Shown here in pieces: positions 54,595 to 63,542 of a stretch of DNA of 64,000 nucleotides (positions are counted from its first letter, which is position 1; the number at the start of each line of letters is the position of its first letter). The stretch is from an uncultured Kordia sp. (GTDB taxonomy: Bacteria; Bacteroidota; Bacteroidia; Flavobacteriales; Flavobacteriaceae). Under the pieces are notes generated by a model, which worked only from the letters and a program-made list of their open reading frames with translations, did not search any database and was not told where the DNA came from. Made by a program: the position numbers and the translations under genes. The stretch is taken from positions 248,001 through 312,000 of the forward strand of contig NZ_CANLEA010000002.1 in the NCBI RefSeq assembly GCF_947489565.1, read 5' to 3'.

Positions 54595-57500
54595 TTACGC
54601 TGTTTGAAGTTGTTCTTGTTCTAATCGTATTAATGCTTTTCTATATTCTTCTGGAAGCACTTTTATAAATTTTGGCAGATAGTTTTCCCAGGCATCCAAA
54701 ATTCGTTTTGCTAATGGACTTGATGTTGCTTCATAATGATTTTGGATAAGTTGCTTGAGTTGTAATTCATCTTCTTTCGACTTAATTGGATCAATGTTTA
54801 AGGTTTCTGAATTACAATTTTGTATGAAAAACGTATTTTCTACATCCAATACATATGCAATTCCACCACTCATTCCAGCACCAAAATTGCGACCTATTTT
54901 CCCAAGAATTACCGCAACGCCGCCCGTCATATATTCGCATCCATGATCGCCAATACCTTCTACAACTGCTTTTGCACCTGAATTACGGACACAAAAACGC
55001 TCTCCTGCTTTTCCATTGATATATACTTCTCCCGAAGTTGCTCCGTACAACGTTACGTTTCCAGTAATAATATTATCTTCTGGAATGATCGTTGAAACTT
55101 TAGGAACTTTTACAATGAGTTTTCCTCCAGACAGTCCTTTTCCTAAATAATCATTCGTATTTCCATGAACTGTCATGCGGATTCCTTTGGTAGCAAATGC
55201 GCCAAAACTCTGCCCTGCCGAACCATTAAAATCTATATTGATAGTATCTTCAGGCAAACCTTCGGCACCATATATTTTTGAGATTTCGTTACTTACAATT
55301 GCGCCCACTGCTCTGTCAATATTCGTAATTTCTAGCTTTAAATCTGTTCGTTGCCTTCTAAATAATGCTTGATGTGCTTGCTTAATGATCTTGAAATCTA
55401 AATGTGTTTCCAGTTGATGATCTTGTGTTTCTGTATTGTAGAGTTTTACTTCTTCTGAAACTTCTACTTTGTGTAGAATTGGCGTTAAATCAATTCCGGA
55501 AGCTTTGTAATGTTCAATGGCTTTGTTTCTGTTGAGTTTTTGTACTTGTCCAACCATTTCGTTCACCGTTTTGAATCCGAGTTTTGCCATGATTTCTCGC
55601 AATTCTTGTGCAACGAAATACATATAATTGACGACATGTTCTGGTTTTCCTTTGAATTTTTTTCGCAATTCAGGATTTTGCGTTGCAATTCCGACTGGAC
55701 AGGTGTTTAAGTGACATACACGCATCATTACACAACCTGAAGCTACTAATGGCGCAGTGGCAAATCCGAATTCTTCTGCTCCTAACAAACAAGCAATGGC
55801 AACATCGCGACCTGTTTTTAATTGTCCGTCACATTCTAAGACAACACGATTACGCAAATCGTTCATTACCAAGGTTTGTTGTGCTTCTGCAATTCCTAAT
55901 TCCCATGGCAAACCTGCATGTTTTAATGAAGTTAATGGAGACGCTCCTGTTCCGCCATCAAAACCAGAGATTAATATGACATCGGCTTTTGCTTTGGCAA
56001 CTCCGGCTGCGACCGTTCCTACACCAATTTCAGAAACTAATTTCACATTGATTCGCGCTTCACGATTGGCAGATTTTACATCATAAATCAATTGCGATAA
56101 ATCTTCTATGGAATAGATATCATGATGCGGCGGCGGCGAAATGAGTCCGACATACGGCGTGGAATTTCGTGTTTTTGCAATTTGCGGATTTACTTTTGGT
56201 CCAGGTAATTGTCCGCCTTCACCGGGTTTTGCTCCTTGTGCAATTTTTATTTGAATTTCATTCGCACTTGTTAAGTAGTTTGATGTTACTCCAAAACGTC
56301 CAGAAGCGACTTGTTTGATCGCGGAATTTTTCCAATCGCCTTGTGAGCTTTTGTAGAAACGTTCTTGATCTTCGCCACCTTCTCCAGAATTCGATTTTCC
56401 ACCAATTCTGTTCATAGCAATCGCCAAATTTTCATGTGCTTCTTTGCTGATAGAACCATACGACATGGCGCCTGTTTTGAAGCGTTTTACAATTTCTGTC
56501 CACGGCTCTACTTCATTTAGTGGAATTGGGTCAAATTGATCAAATTCAAACAGACCTCTAATCGTCATTAAAGTTTTAGCTTGATCGTTTACCAAGTTTG
56601 AATATTCCTTAAAAGTAGACGCTTTATTGGTACGTACCGATTCTTGTAGTTTTGCAACCGTAAGCGGATTAAACATGTGTTTTTCTTGTCCACGTCGCCA
56701 TCTATATTGTCCGCCAACTTCAATAGTTGTATTTACATCATTTGCTTGAAATGCTTTTTTGTGACGTTTTACAATTTCTTGTTCTATTTCTCGCAAACCA
56801 ATTCCTTGGATGCGTGTTGGCGTATTGGGAAAATATTTTTTTACTGTGGTTGAGTTGATTCCGATACATTCAAATAATTGCGATCCGCGATACGAGTTTA
56901 AGGTAGAGATTCCTATTTTATTCATCACTTTTAGAATTCCTTTCCCAACTGCTTTGTTGTAATTTTTGATCGCTGCCAGGTATTCTAAATCGGTAATGTC
57001 TCCACTTAATACTTGCTTTTCTACAATTTCGTTAACGATATACGGATTTACCGCACTGGCTCCAAAACCAAACAGTAAGGCAAAATGATGCACTTCTCTT
57101 GGCTCAGCCGATTCTATAATCAGGCTAACTTTTGAACGTTTTTTGAGTTTGTGTAACGCATGATTTAGATAAGAACATGCTAATAATGCTGGAATTGGCG
57201 CGTGTTTTTCATCCACATATCGATCTGATAGAATGATAATATTTGCACCATTATCTATGGCTTTGGACGCTTTGTGCATTAAGTTTTCTAGTGCAATTTC
57301 CAATTCGTTCAATCCTCGATTTACTTCGTATAACATGGAAATAGATTCTACTTTGAAATTAGGATTGGTATCGTAGTTTCTAATTTTATCTAAATCGTGT
57401 TTTGAGATGACTGGATTTTGGATTTTCAGTTTTTTACAGTGTTCTGGATTGATATCAAAAAGATTCACATCGCTTCCTAACGTCAAACTGATATCGGTAA

Positions 57501-59103
57501 TTAATTCTTCTCGAACACCATCTAAAGGCGGATTCGTCACCTGTGCAAATAGTTGTTTGAAGTAATTATAGATGAGTTGTGGTCTTTCCGAGAGAATTGC
57601 AATAGGTGTATCACTTCCCATAGATCCGATGGGTTCTTTTGCCAATTGTGCCATTGGACGAATGATAGTATCTAAATCTTCTTGTGTATACCCAAAAACC
57701 ACTTCACGTTTTTTGAGTTCAATTTCCTTGTATTTGATCGGTCCTTTTTTAGCTGAAATATCTCGTAAGTGGACTAAATTTTCGTTCAACCATTTTCTGT
57801 AAGGATGTTTGGCTGCGATGGATTCTTTTATTTCTTCATCATTTACAATGCGTCCTTCATTCATATTCACCAAAAACATTTTCCCTGGTTCTAAACGACC
57901 ATGAAATGCTACATTTTCTGGTTTTATATCCACAACGCCTGTTTCGGACGACATGATCACATTTCCATGTTTGGTGACTGTATATCGTGAAGGGCGCAAT
58001 CCGTTTCTATCCAAAACGGCTCCAATATAATTTCCATCGGTAAACGGAATAGATGCGGGTCCGTCCCAAGGTTCCATTAAACAAGAATTGTATTCGTAAA
58101 AAGCTTTCTTAGCATCAGACATGTTTGGATTTTTCTCCCAAGCTTCTGGCACTAACATCATCATTGCTTCTGGCAACGAACGACCTGTCATCAATAGTAA
58201 TTCTACTACCATATCTAAGCTTGCAGAATCTGATTTCCCTTTTAAAATAGTAGGAATTATTTTCTTGATATCATCGCCAAACAATGGACTTTTCATAATT
58301 TCTTCGCGAGAAAACATACGAGACACATTACCACGAAGCGTATTGATTTCCCCATTATGACAGATATATCTAAATGGTTGTGCCAAATCCCATGTTGGAA
58401 ATGTATTGGTTGAAAAACGTTGGTGTACCAAAGCCAAACGCGTATCTAAATCTGAATTAAATAAGTCAAGATAGTATTCATTAATATGTTCTGGTTTTAG
58501 CAACCCTTTAAAAATGATAATCTTCGTAGACAAGCTTGGCAAATAGAAAAACTGCTGTTCAGAGAGTTTCGAATTATAAATGGTATGTTCCGTAATTTTA
58601 CGAGCCGCAAATAACTTTAAATTAAAATCGCGGTCAGATTGTGATGCTGTAGCTTTTCCTATAAAAATTTGTTTTACAAAAGGTTCTGTTTCCTTTGCTA
58701 TTTCTCCTAGTATATCGCTATTTACAGGAACATCTCTCCATCCGATTAATTGTAATCCTTGATTTTCGATTTCCTTTTCAAAAACATCAATACAAAACTC
58801 CCGTTGATTTATTTTTTGAGGAAGAAATACATTACTAACAGCATACTCACCTGTGTTAGGCAATGTAAAATCGCAAAACTTCTCAAAAAACGCATGAGGA
58901 ATATCTATTAAGATACCTGCGCCATCACCTGTAACACCATCTGAACTTACTGCGCCTCGATGTTCTAATTTTACTAAAATTTCAAGTGCTTTATGAATAA
59001 TATCATTGGAACGCTTTCCTGTTAAACTACATATAAATCCTGCACCACAATTATCGTGTTCAAATTCTGGCAAATAGAGTCCTTGTTTCTTTAGCATCAT
59101 CAA
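54595..59103 (-). CDS. gltB: Glutamate synthase, large (alpha) subunit
   Basis: 1502 residues. After a short propeptide the catalytic Cys19 (in HDNCGAGFICSL) should become the N-terminal residue of the class II glutaminase domain. The FMN-binding synthase domain follows from about 800, including SGEGGEDQERF and GAKPGEGGQLPG. The [3Fe-4S] Cys are in CVMMRVCHLNTCPVGIATQ (about 1130). The C-terminal beta-helix with GXXGXXXG repeats (GKGLSGGKLIV, GATSGEVYINGKAGERF) is intact. Three Met in a row (59103, 59100, 59097) leave the exact start open. Its promoter was not found; the divergent 434-bp region is shared with the porin-amtB operon. Confidence 0.96.
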   Translation of the reverse strand: MMMLKKQGLYLPEFEHDNCGAGFICSLTGKRSNDIIHKALEILVKLEHRGAVSSDGVTGDGAGILIDIPHAFFEKFCDFTLPNTGEYAVSNVFLPQKINQREFCIDVFEKEIENQGLQLIGWRDVPVNSDILGEIAKETEPFVKQIFIGKATASQSDRDFNLKLFAARKITEHTIYNSKLSEQQFFYLPSLSTKIIIFKGLLKPEHINEYYLDLFNSDLDTRLALVHQRFSTNTFPTWDLAQPFRYICHNGEINTLRGNVSRMFSREEIMKSPLFGDDIKKIIPTILKGKSDSASLDMVVELLLMTGRSLPEAMMMLVPEAWEKNPNMSDAKKAFYEYNSCLMEPWDGPASIPFTDGNYIGAVLDRNGLRPSRYTVTKHGNVIMSSETGVVDIKPENVAFHGRLEPGKMFLVNMNEGRIVNDEEIKESIAAKHPYRKWLNENLVHLRDISAKKGPIKYKEIELKKREVVFGYTQEDLDTIIRPMAQLAKEPIGSMGSDTPIAILSERPQLIYNYFKQLFAQVTNPPLDGVREELITDISLTLGSDVNLFDINPEHCKKLKIQNPVISKHDLDKIRNYDTNPNFKVESISMLYEVNRGLNELEIALENLMHKASKAIDNGANIIILSDRYVDEKHAPIPALLACSYLNHALHKLKKRSKVSLIIESAEPREVHHFALLFGFGASAVNPYIVNEIVEKQVLSGDITDLEYLAAIKNYNKAVGKGILKVMNKIGISTLNSYRGSQLFECIGINSTTVKKYFPNTPTRIQGIGLREIEQEIVKRHKKAFQANDVNTTIEVGGQYRWRRGQEKHMFNPLTVAKLQESVRTNKASTFKEYSNLVNDQAKTLMTIRGLFEFDQFDPIPLNEVEPWTEIVKRFKTGAMSYGSISKEAHENLAIAMNRIGGKSNSGEGGEDQERFYKSSQGDWKNSAIKQVASGRFGVTSNYLTSANEIQIKIAQGAKPGEGGQLPGPKVNPQIAKTRNSTPYVGLISPPPHHDIYSIEDLSQLIYDVKSANREARINVKLVSEIGVGTVAAGVAKAKADVILISGFDGGTGASPLTSLKHAGLPWELGIAEAQQTLVMNDLRNRVVLECDGQLKTGRDVAIACLLGAEEFGFATAPLVASGCVMMRVCHLNTCPVGIATQNPELRKKFKGKPEHVVNYMYFVAQELREIMAKLGFKTVNEMVGQVQKLNRNKAIEHYKASGIDLTPILHKVEVSEEVKLYNTETQDHQLETHLDFKIIKQAHQALFRRQRTDLKLEITNIDRAVGAIVSNEISKIYGAEGLPEDTINIDFNGSAGQSFGAFATKGIRMTVHGNTNDYLGKGLSGGKLIVKVPKVSTIIPEDNIITGNVTLYGATSGEVYINGKAGERFCVRNSGAKAVVEGIGDHGCEYMTGGVAVILGKIGRNFGAGMSGGIAYVLDVENTFFIQNCNSETLNIDPIKSKEDELQLKQLIQNHYEATSSPLAKRILDAWENYLPKFIKVLPEEYRKALIRLEQEQLQTA

Positions 59104-59410
59104 ATAATTTGGAGGTTTTTCAACCCTGATTCAGTAACGAATATAGAAGCAAGAATTTTATAATAAAAAAAGAGAAATCATTTTTCTCAAATCCGTAATT
59201 AAACGCGTTTTAAATGTCAAAAAGGCAATTTAGAGGGCAAATTTTACGAAAAACACAATTGAAAAAACAGCATTAATAATTATTAAATTTTACGAAAACG
59301 TTTGCGAAAAAGACATTTTATTAGAAATAAATTACAGATTTTATTAAAATTTTGAATATTCCTTAAAATTTGAATTATCAAATCATTAAAAAATCGAATT
59401 AAAAAACAAT

Positions 59411-59436
59411 ACCCCTTAAAAAAATAGGGTTAAAAT
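59411..59436. promoter_or_regulatory. Operator-like site 1 (ACCCCT...TAGGGTTAAAAT)
   Basis: 26 bases, identical to site 2 in 21 positions. Inverted CCCT/AGGG ends enclose an A-run. Centre about 91 bp upstream of the predicted porin transcription start. Confidence 0.6.
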
Positions 59437-59463
59437 TTAAATATCAATAAAAATTTAATTTTG

Positions 59464-59489
59464 ACCCCTAAAATTTTTAGGGTTAAAAT
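59464..59489. promoter_or_regulatory. Operator-like site 2 (ACCCCTAAAATTTTTAGGGTT)
   Basis: Contains the perfect palindrome CCCTAAAA-T-TTTTAGGG. It starts exactly 53 bp, five helical turns, after site 1 and is centred about 38 bp upstream of the predicted transcription start, where a -33 box would be and is missing. Confidence 0.65.
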
Positions 59490-59499
59490 AAAGTTTATA

Positions 59500-59507
59500 T
59501 AGATTTG
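59500..59507 (+). promoter_or_regulatory. -7 element of the porin-amtB operon
   Basis: TAGATTTG (TAnnTTTG), 31 bp before the ATG at 59538. No TTG exists at the -33 place, consistent with an activator-dependent promoter. Confidence 0.55.
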
Positions 59508-59537
59508 GAAGCGTTTAACCAATACCAAATAGACTTT

Positions 59538-60524
59538 ATGAGACATTTTTTTACGCTAATCTTACTTCTAACAACTTTAACTGTAAGTGCACAGGAGAAT
59601 TCTGAAACTCCTAAAAAGAAATTCCTTTTTGAAGGAAGCGTTGATGCTTATCACAGAACAAACTTAACTGCTCCTAATGACACGGACCAAATTGCACCCG
59701 CAACATCTTTTGCCGATACCTCTGGTTTTTCGCTGGGAATGGCAAATCTTATTGCTAGCTACGAAAAAGGCAAAGTCGGTGGAGTTGCTGATTTAGTTTT
59801 TGGCCCTAGAGGTGATGCCGCTAGTGCTACGGTACTAAATCAGTTATTCGCTTATTATAATATTAGCGAAAACACAAAGATCACTATTGGAAAATTCAAC
59901 ACCTTTTTAGGCTACGAAGTTATTTCTCCAACAGGAAATTTTAACTACAGCACCTCGTATTTATTTTCAAACGGACCATTTTCACACACTGGTTTGAAAG
60001 CTGATTTTACGCTTTCTGAAGATTTTAGCTTGATGCTAGGCGTGTTTAATCAAACCGATGTTACCGAGTTTAATCCGGATGGAAGCTATGCCGTTGGCGC
60101 ACAATTAGGCTACAGCAATCAATTCTTAAACCTATTGTATGACAAAGCTGGATTAGGTTTTGAAATCGACTACACAGGAGGATTTGATGCCTCAGAAGAC
60201 TTTTACATCGGAATTAACGCCGCTTATGCCGACAATGAAGGCGAAGGATTTTATGGTGTTGACTTATATCCTCAATATAGCGCTTCCAAATCTTTAACCA
60301 TTGGTGTGCGTGGAGAGTATTTTCAAACACAAAGTGATGCCGTAAGCGACGATCCTAGTGTGGTTGCCGTAACACTTACAGGAAGCTATGTAGTAGATGA
60401 AGATTTAATCATTAAACCTGAATTTCGATTTGACACAGGTTCGGAAGACATCTTTATAGACACTGATTTAATGGCAACTAAAAGCTTAGGCTCATTTGTT
60501 TTGGCCGCTATCTACAAATTTTAA
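59538..60524 (+). CDS. Outer-membrane porin-like beta-barrel protein, amt-linked
   Basis: 328 residues from the ATG at 59538, which opens a signal peptide (MRHFFTLILLLTTLTVSAQ); an upstream in-frame ATG at 59505 would cut into the -7 box. The mature chain consists of amphipathic strands with turns (FLFEGSVDAYHRTNL, GKFNTFLGYEVISPTGNFNYSTSY) and ends in SFVLAAIYKF, a terminal Phe. It resembles OmpL/BBP2-type porins. Only 30 bp separate it from amtB, so it probably lets ammonium or small amines cross the outer membrane. The coupling is inferred from the operon, not from residues. Confidence 0.8.
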   Translation: MRHFFTLILLLTTLTVSAQENSETPKKKFLFEGSVDAYHRTNLTAPNDTDQIAPATSFADTSGFSLGMANLIASYEKGKVGGVADLVFGPRGDAASATVLNQLFAYYNISENTKITIGKFNTFLGYEVISPTGNFNYSTSYLFSNGPFSHTGLKADFTLSEDFSLMLGVFNQTDVTEFNPDGSYAVGAQLGYSNQFLNLLYDKAGLGFEIDYTGGFDASEDFYIGINAAYADNEGEGFYGVDLYPQYSASKSLTIGVRGEYFQTQSDAVSDDPSVVAVTLTGSYVVDEDLIIKPEFRFDTGSEDIFIDTDLMATKSLGSFVLAAIYKF

Positions 60525-60554
60525 TCAAAATAAGTACTAATAATAAATACAATT

Positions 60555-61865
60555 ATGATGGATAATTTTTTAACAATTTTACCAACTATAATTACAGCAC
60601 AAGATGTTGTTCCTGCTACAGCTAAAGATATAGAAGCAGCAGTGAATGCCATTAATACAGATATGGGAATGTTGTGGATGTTAATTTCTGGTATCTTAGT
60701 ATTCTTCATGCAAGCTGGTTTTACACTGGTAGAATCAGGGATGACACGTTCTAAAAACGCGGTAAATATCGCCATGAAAAATATTCTTGACATCTGCGTC
60801 GGTTCTTTAACATACTGGCTTGTAGGATACTCTTTAATGTATGGAGATACGTCTAATGGTTGGTTTTTCTGGAGCGGATTATTCCAAGGAGAAGGTGCCG
60901 ATTTATTTTTTCAAACCATGTTTGCTGCTACTGCCGCAACTATTGTTTCTGGAGCTATTGCTGGTAGAACAAAATATTCTACCTACATCATATTCTCTTT
61001 GGTAATGACAGCCGTTATTTATCCTATTTCTGGAGGATGGCAATGGCAAGGCGAAGGTTGGTTAACTGAACTTGGATTTATTGACTTCGCAGGATCTTCC
61101 ATTGTACACTCTGTTGGTGGCTGGGCTGCTTTGGTAGCTGCAATTTTAGTAGGACCGCGTATTGGAAAATTTGTGGATGGAAAAGTAGTTCCAATTCCTG
61201 GTCACAATCAAATTATGGCAACTTTAGGTGTATTTATCTTATGGCTAGGATGGTTTGGTTTTAATGGAGGATCGCAACTAGCTTGGGGCGGCGCTGATGC
61301 AATTGGTGCTTCCAATGTGGTTTTAATAACCAATTTGGCAGCAGCAGCAGGTGGTTTGGCAGCATTAATTACTACATGGATCTGGTATGGAAAACCGCAT
61401 TTAGCACAGACTTTAAATGGTGCATTGGCTGGATTGGTAAGTATTACAGCAGGTTGTGGCAATATGTCTTGTGGTGGTGCTGTTTTAGCAGGTTTAATCG
61501 GTGGTATTTTAGTTGTGCTTTCTATAGAATTCATTGAAAAGAAGCTTAAAATTGATGATGCTATTGGTGCAGTTTCTGTACATGGTGTTGTGGGTGCTTG
61601 GGGAACCTTAGTGATAGGACTTTGGGGCATTGACGGCGATAAAGCCATTGGACTTTTTAATGGCGGTGGCGCATCTCAGTTAGGCACACAAGCTATTGGA
61701 GTGTTAGCATATGCTGTTTGGGCAATCGCTTTATCTTTTATTGTTTTGTACACACTTAAGAAAACCATTGGCTTACGTGTAAGTGCAGAAGTTGAAGAAA
61801 AAGGACTCGATTTAGCCGAACACGGTACAATTGCATACCCTGGAAAACGAGATAGAGGAGAGTAA
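60555..61865 (+). CDS. amtB: Ammonium transporter
   Basis: Inner-membrane channel for ammonium/ammonia, 436 residues with eleven predicted membrane segments. Conserved landmarks: FTLVESGMTRSKNAVNIAMKN (about 54-75), the first pore His in DFAGSSIVHSVGG (about 184), and the second in GAVSVHGVVGAWGT (about 340). The short N-terminus before the first helix may contain no cleaved signal peptide. No glnK-like PII gene follows; a strong terminator comes 26 bp after the stop. Expression is likely tied to nitrogen supply through the two operators upstream of the porin gene. Confidence 0.96.
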   Translation: MMDNFLTILPTIITAQDVVPATAKDIEAAVNAINTDMGMLWMLISGILVFFMQAGFTLVESGMTRSKNAVNIAMKNILDICVGSLTYWLVGYSLMYGDTSNGWFFWSGLFQGEGADLFFQTMFAATAATIVSGAIAGRTKYSTYIIFSLVMTAVIYPISGGWQWQGEGWLTELGFIDFAGSSIVHSVGGWAALVAAILVGPRIGKFVDGKVVPIPGHNQIMATLGVFILWLGWFGFNGGSQLAWGGADAIGASNVVLITNLAAAAGGLAALITTWIWYGKPHLAQTLNGALAGLVSITAGCGNMSCGGAVLAGLIGGILVVLSIEFIEKKLKIDDAIGAVSVHGVVGAWGTLVIGLWGIDGDKAIGLFNGGGASQLGTQAIGVLAYAVWAIALSFIVLYTLKKTIGLRVSAEVEEKGLDLAEHGTIAYPGKRDRGE

Positions 61866-61890
61866 TACCTCAAAATATATTTTAGCAGAA

Positions 61891-61924
61891 AAGCCTTTGA
61901 AACTATGATTTCAAAGGCTTTTTT
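61891..61924 (+). terminator. Terminator of the porin-amtB operon
   Basis: AAGCCTTTGAAA-CTATGA-TTTCAAAGGCTT, 12-bp perfect stem plus T-run. Confidence 0.92.
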
Positions 61925-61959
61925 ACAATTAGAATGTATCGATTATTTCTGAATGGCAT

Positions 61960-61967
61960 TAAATTTG
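61960..61967 (+). promoter_or_regulatory. Candidate -7 element of the tectonin-like gene
   Basis: TAAATTTG (TAnnTTTG), 33 bp before the ATG at 62000. Confidence 0.45.
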
Positions 61968-61999
61968 TATTTTTAGAAACAACCTTTAATAATTCTATA

Positions 62000-62707
62000 A
62001 TGAAAAAAATTACGTATCTACTCGTTTTATCATTGTTTTGTTTTACTGCTGCAAATGCACAAGTTTGGAAACAATTGCGCGGTGGCGGAAAAGGACAAGC
62101 TATCTGTAATGACAAAGGAACCACTTGGGTCATTGGTATGGGAAACAGTGTTTTTTCCTATAACGGTCGTATGTGGAAAGAATATCCCGGCAACGGAAAA
62201 GCTATTGATATTGCCGTACATAACGGAACACCTTATATTATTGGATTGAATAATGGAATTTGGAAAGGAACTGGGTCAGGTTGGGCTCCAATGCCAGGTA
62301 ATGGACTAGGAAAACGTATTTATAATGACAATGGACAATTATGGATTATTGGCGTCAATAATAATGTGTTTTCGTTTGATGGTCGAAATTGGAATTTATA
62401 TCCTGGCGGCGGAAAGGCTGTTGATATAGCTGCGCATAGAGGCGTTCCCTATATCATTGGAGAAGATGGAAGTATCTGGCAAGGAAATGGTATGGGTTGG
62501 ATAGAGTTACGAGGAAGAGGAATTGGACAAAAAATTGCTTGTGATCAAGACGGAACGATTTGGGTCATAGGTGTTAACAATGGCGTTTTTCGTCATCGAT
62601 ACAATCGTTGGGTAGAATATCGCGGCGGCGGAAAAGCTGTTGATATTGCTGTTTTTAGAGGTATTCCATATATAATTGGACTGCAACATTCTATCTGGAA
62701 AGGATAA
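62000..62707 (+). CDS. Secreted tectonin-like beta-propeller protein
   Basis: 235 residues from the ATG at 62000, which opens the signal peptide MKKITYLLVLSLFCFTAANAQ. The mature part is built from about six repeats of 35 residues, paired into three larger units: W-K-Y-P-G-(N/G)-GKA-(I/V)DIA, then G-PYIIG-(L/E)-(N/D)-G-IW-(K/Q)G. This is the tectonin/TECPR pattern of small beta-propeller lectins. GG(G)GKA-like loops recur. Likely sugar or glycolipid binding at the cell surface or outside; ligand unknown. No T9SS domain. Single-gene unit with promoter and terminator. Confidence 0.82.
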   Translation: MKKITYLLVLSLFCFTAANAQVWKQLRGGGKGQAICNDKGTTWVIGMGNSVFSYNGRMWKEYPGNGKAIDIAVHNGTPYIIGLNNGIWKGTGSGWAPMPGNGLGKRIYNDNGQLWIIGVNNNVFSFDGRNWNLYPGGGKAVDIAAHRGVPYIIGEDGSIWQGNGMGWIELRGRGIGQKIACDQDGTIWVIGVNNGVFRHRYNRWVEYRGGGKAVDIAVFRGIPYIIGLQHSIWKG

Positions 62708-62726
62708 ATATATAGAATTTACGAAA

Positions 62727-62758
62727 TAAAAAAAGAGGTTTTTAAAAACCTCTTTTTT
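62727..62758. terminator. Bidirectional terminator between 62707 and 62778
   Basis: AAAAAGAGGTTTTT facing AAAAACCTCTTTTT; nearly perfect palindrome between convergent genes. Confidence 0.85.
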
Positions 62759-62777
62759 GCGTTTATATGATATTATT

Positions 62778-63224
62778 TTATGTCCAAGCATTGACAATTC
62801 CCCCCATAATGGCAAAGGTTACAATCCAATATCCAACGTTAATCAACATATATTTTAATGATTTTTGTTCAAAAAGCGAATTCGTTACTAATGCTGGCAT
62901 CACAAGAAATAATGCTGCCACTGCACCATGCAAGGCTCCGTGACCAAATGTATGAAACTTAGTCATCTCAATACCGTGCAACTCATCTGGTGGCATTCCT
63001 CCTGATACTACTGAAGTAAGGTAGATAAAAAACACAGCTATAAAAGCCAATACAACACTCAATCCAAAGCGTAATGGCATGCCTTTTTGCGCTTGTTCTT
63101 CTGTAATACCAGTTTCTTTCATCCAAGCTTTTCCAAATAACGGTCCGTACCATAAAAATCCGATGACTAGTGTAGATAGTGCTGCTACTGCAAGCGCAAT
63201 CCAATTTACAGGAATATTTTCCAT
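62778..63224 (-). CDS. DUF1761 membrane protein
   Basis: 148 residues with four hydrophobic segments (VNWIALAVAALSTLVIGFLWY, FGLSVVLAFIAVFFIYL, GALHGAVAALFLVMPAL, MLINVGYWIVTFAIMGGIV). The pattern WYGPLFGKAWMKETG after the first helix and the histidine-containing FHTFGHGALHG is typical of DUF1761, a family of unknown function found in many Bacteroidota. Inner-membrane location. Single-gene unit. Confidence 0.82.
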   Translation of the reverse strand: MENIPVNWIALAVAALSTLVIGFLWYGPLFGKAWMKETGITEEQAQKGMPLRFGLSVVLAFIAVFFIYLTSVVSGGMPPDELHGIEMTKFHTFGHGALHGAVAALFLVMPALVTNSLFEQKSLKYMLINVGYWIVTFAIMGGIVNAWT

Positions 63225-63542
63225 AATTTTTCGATGTTAGTTAATAAAGTTTTTTTAGGTGTACTTAAATGTAACTTTTTTAATTAACATTCAAAAAAAA
63301 TAATTTAAACATCACACTATTAACACATTACACACTCAACATTAACCATCAATAGTCAAACATGTGAATTACTAAAACTTAGGCTATTTTTATCATTATT
63401 TGCATTTTTTCTTGCCATTTTATAAGAAAAATACGCGTTACGCTTATATATTAATCGATTTTTCTCGTATAATTTTTTTTAATATACTCCTCTTTCTTGC
63501 TGCATTTTTTTATATTTGAGTCTCACAGCAAAAATATTTCAA
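63225..63542. other. 318-bp non-coding stretch between DUF1761 and TerD genes
   Basis: A/T-rich, no supported gene or repeat. It contains the divergent promoters; a TAnnTTTG box for the TerD gene is at 63511-63518. Confidence 0.55.
63511..63518 (+). promoter_or_regulatory. Candidate -7 element of the TerD gene
   Basis: TATATTTG (TAnnTTTG), 25 bp before the ATG at 63543. Confidence 0.5.

Larger units (their letters stand above)
59104..59537. promoter_or_regulatory. 434-bp divergent regulatory region gltB / porin-amtB
   Basis: Very A/T-rich, no gene. It holds two 26-bp near-palindromic sites (59411-59436, 59464-59489) and the -7 box of the porin gene. Nothing like TAnnTTTG is seen facing gltB. 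Confidence 0.6.
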
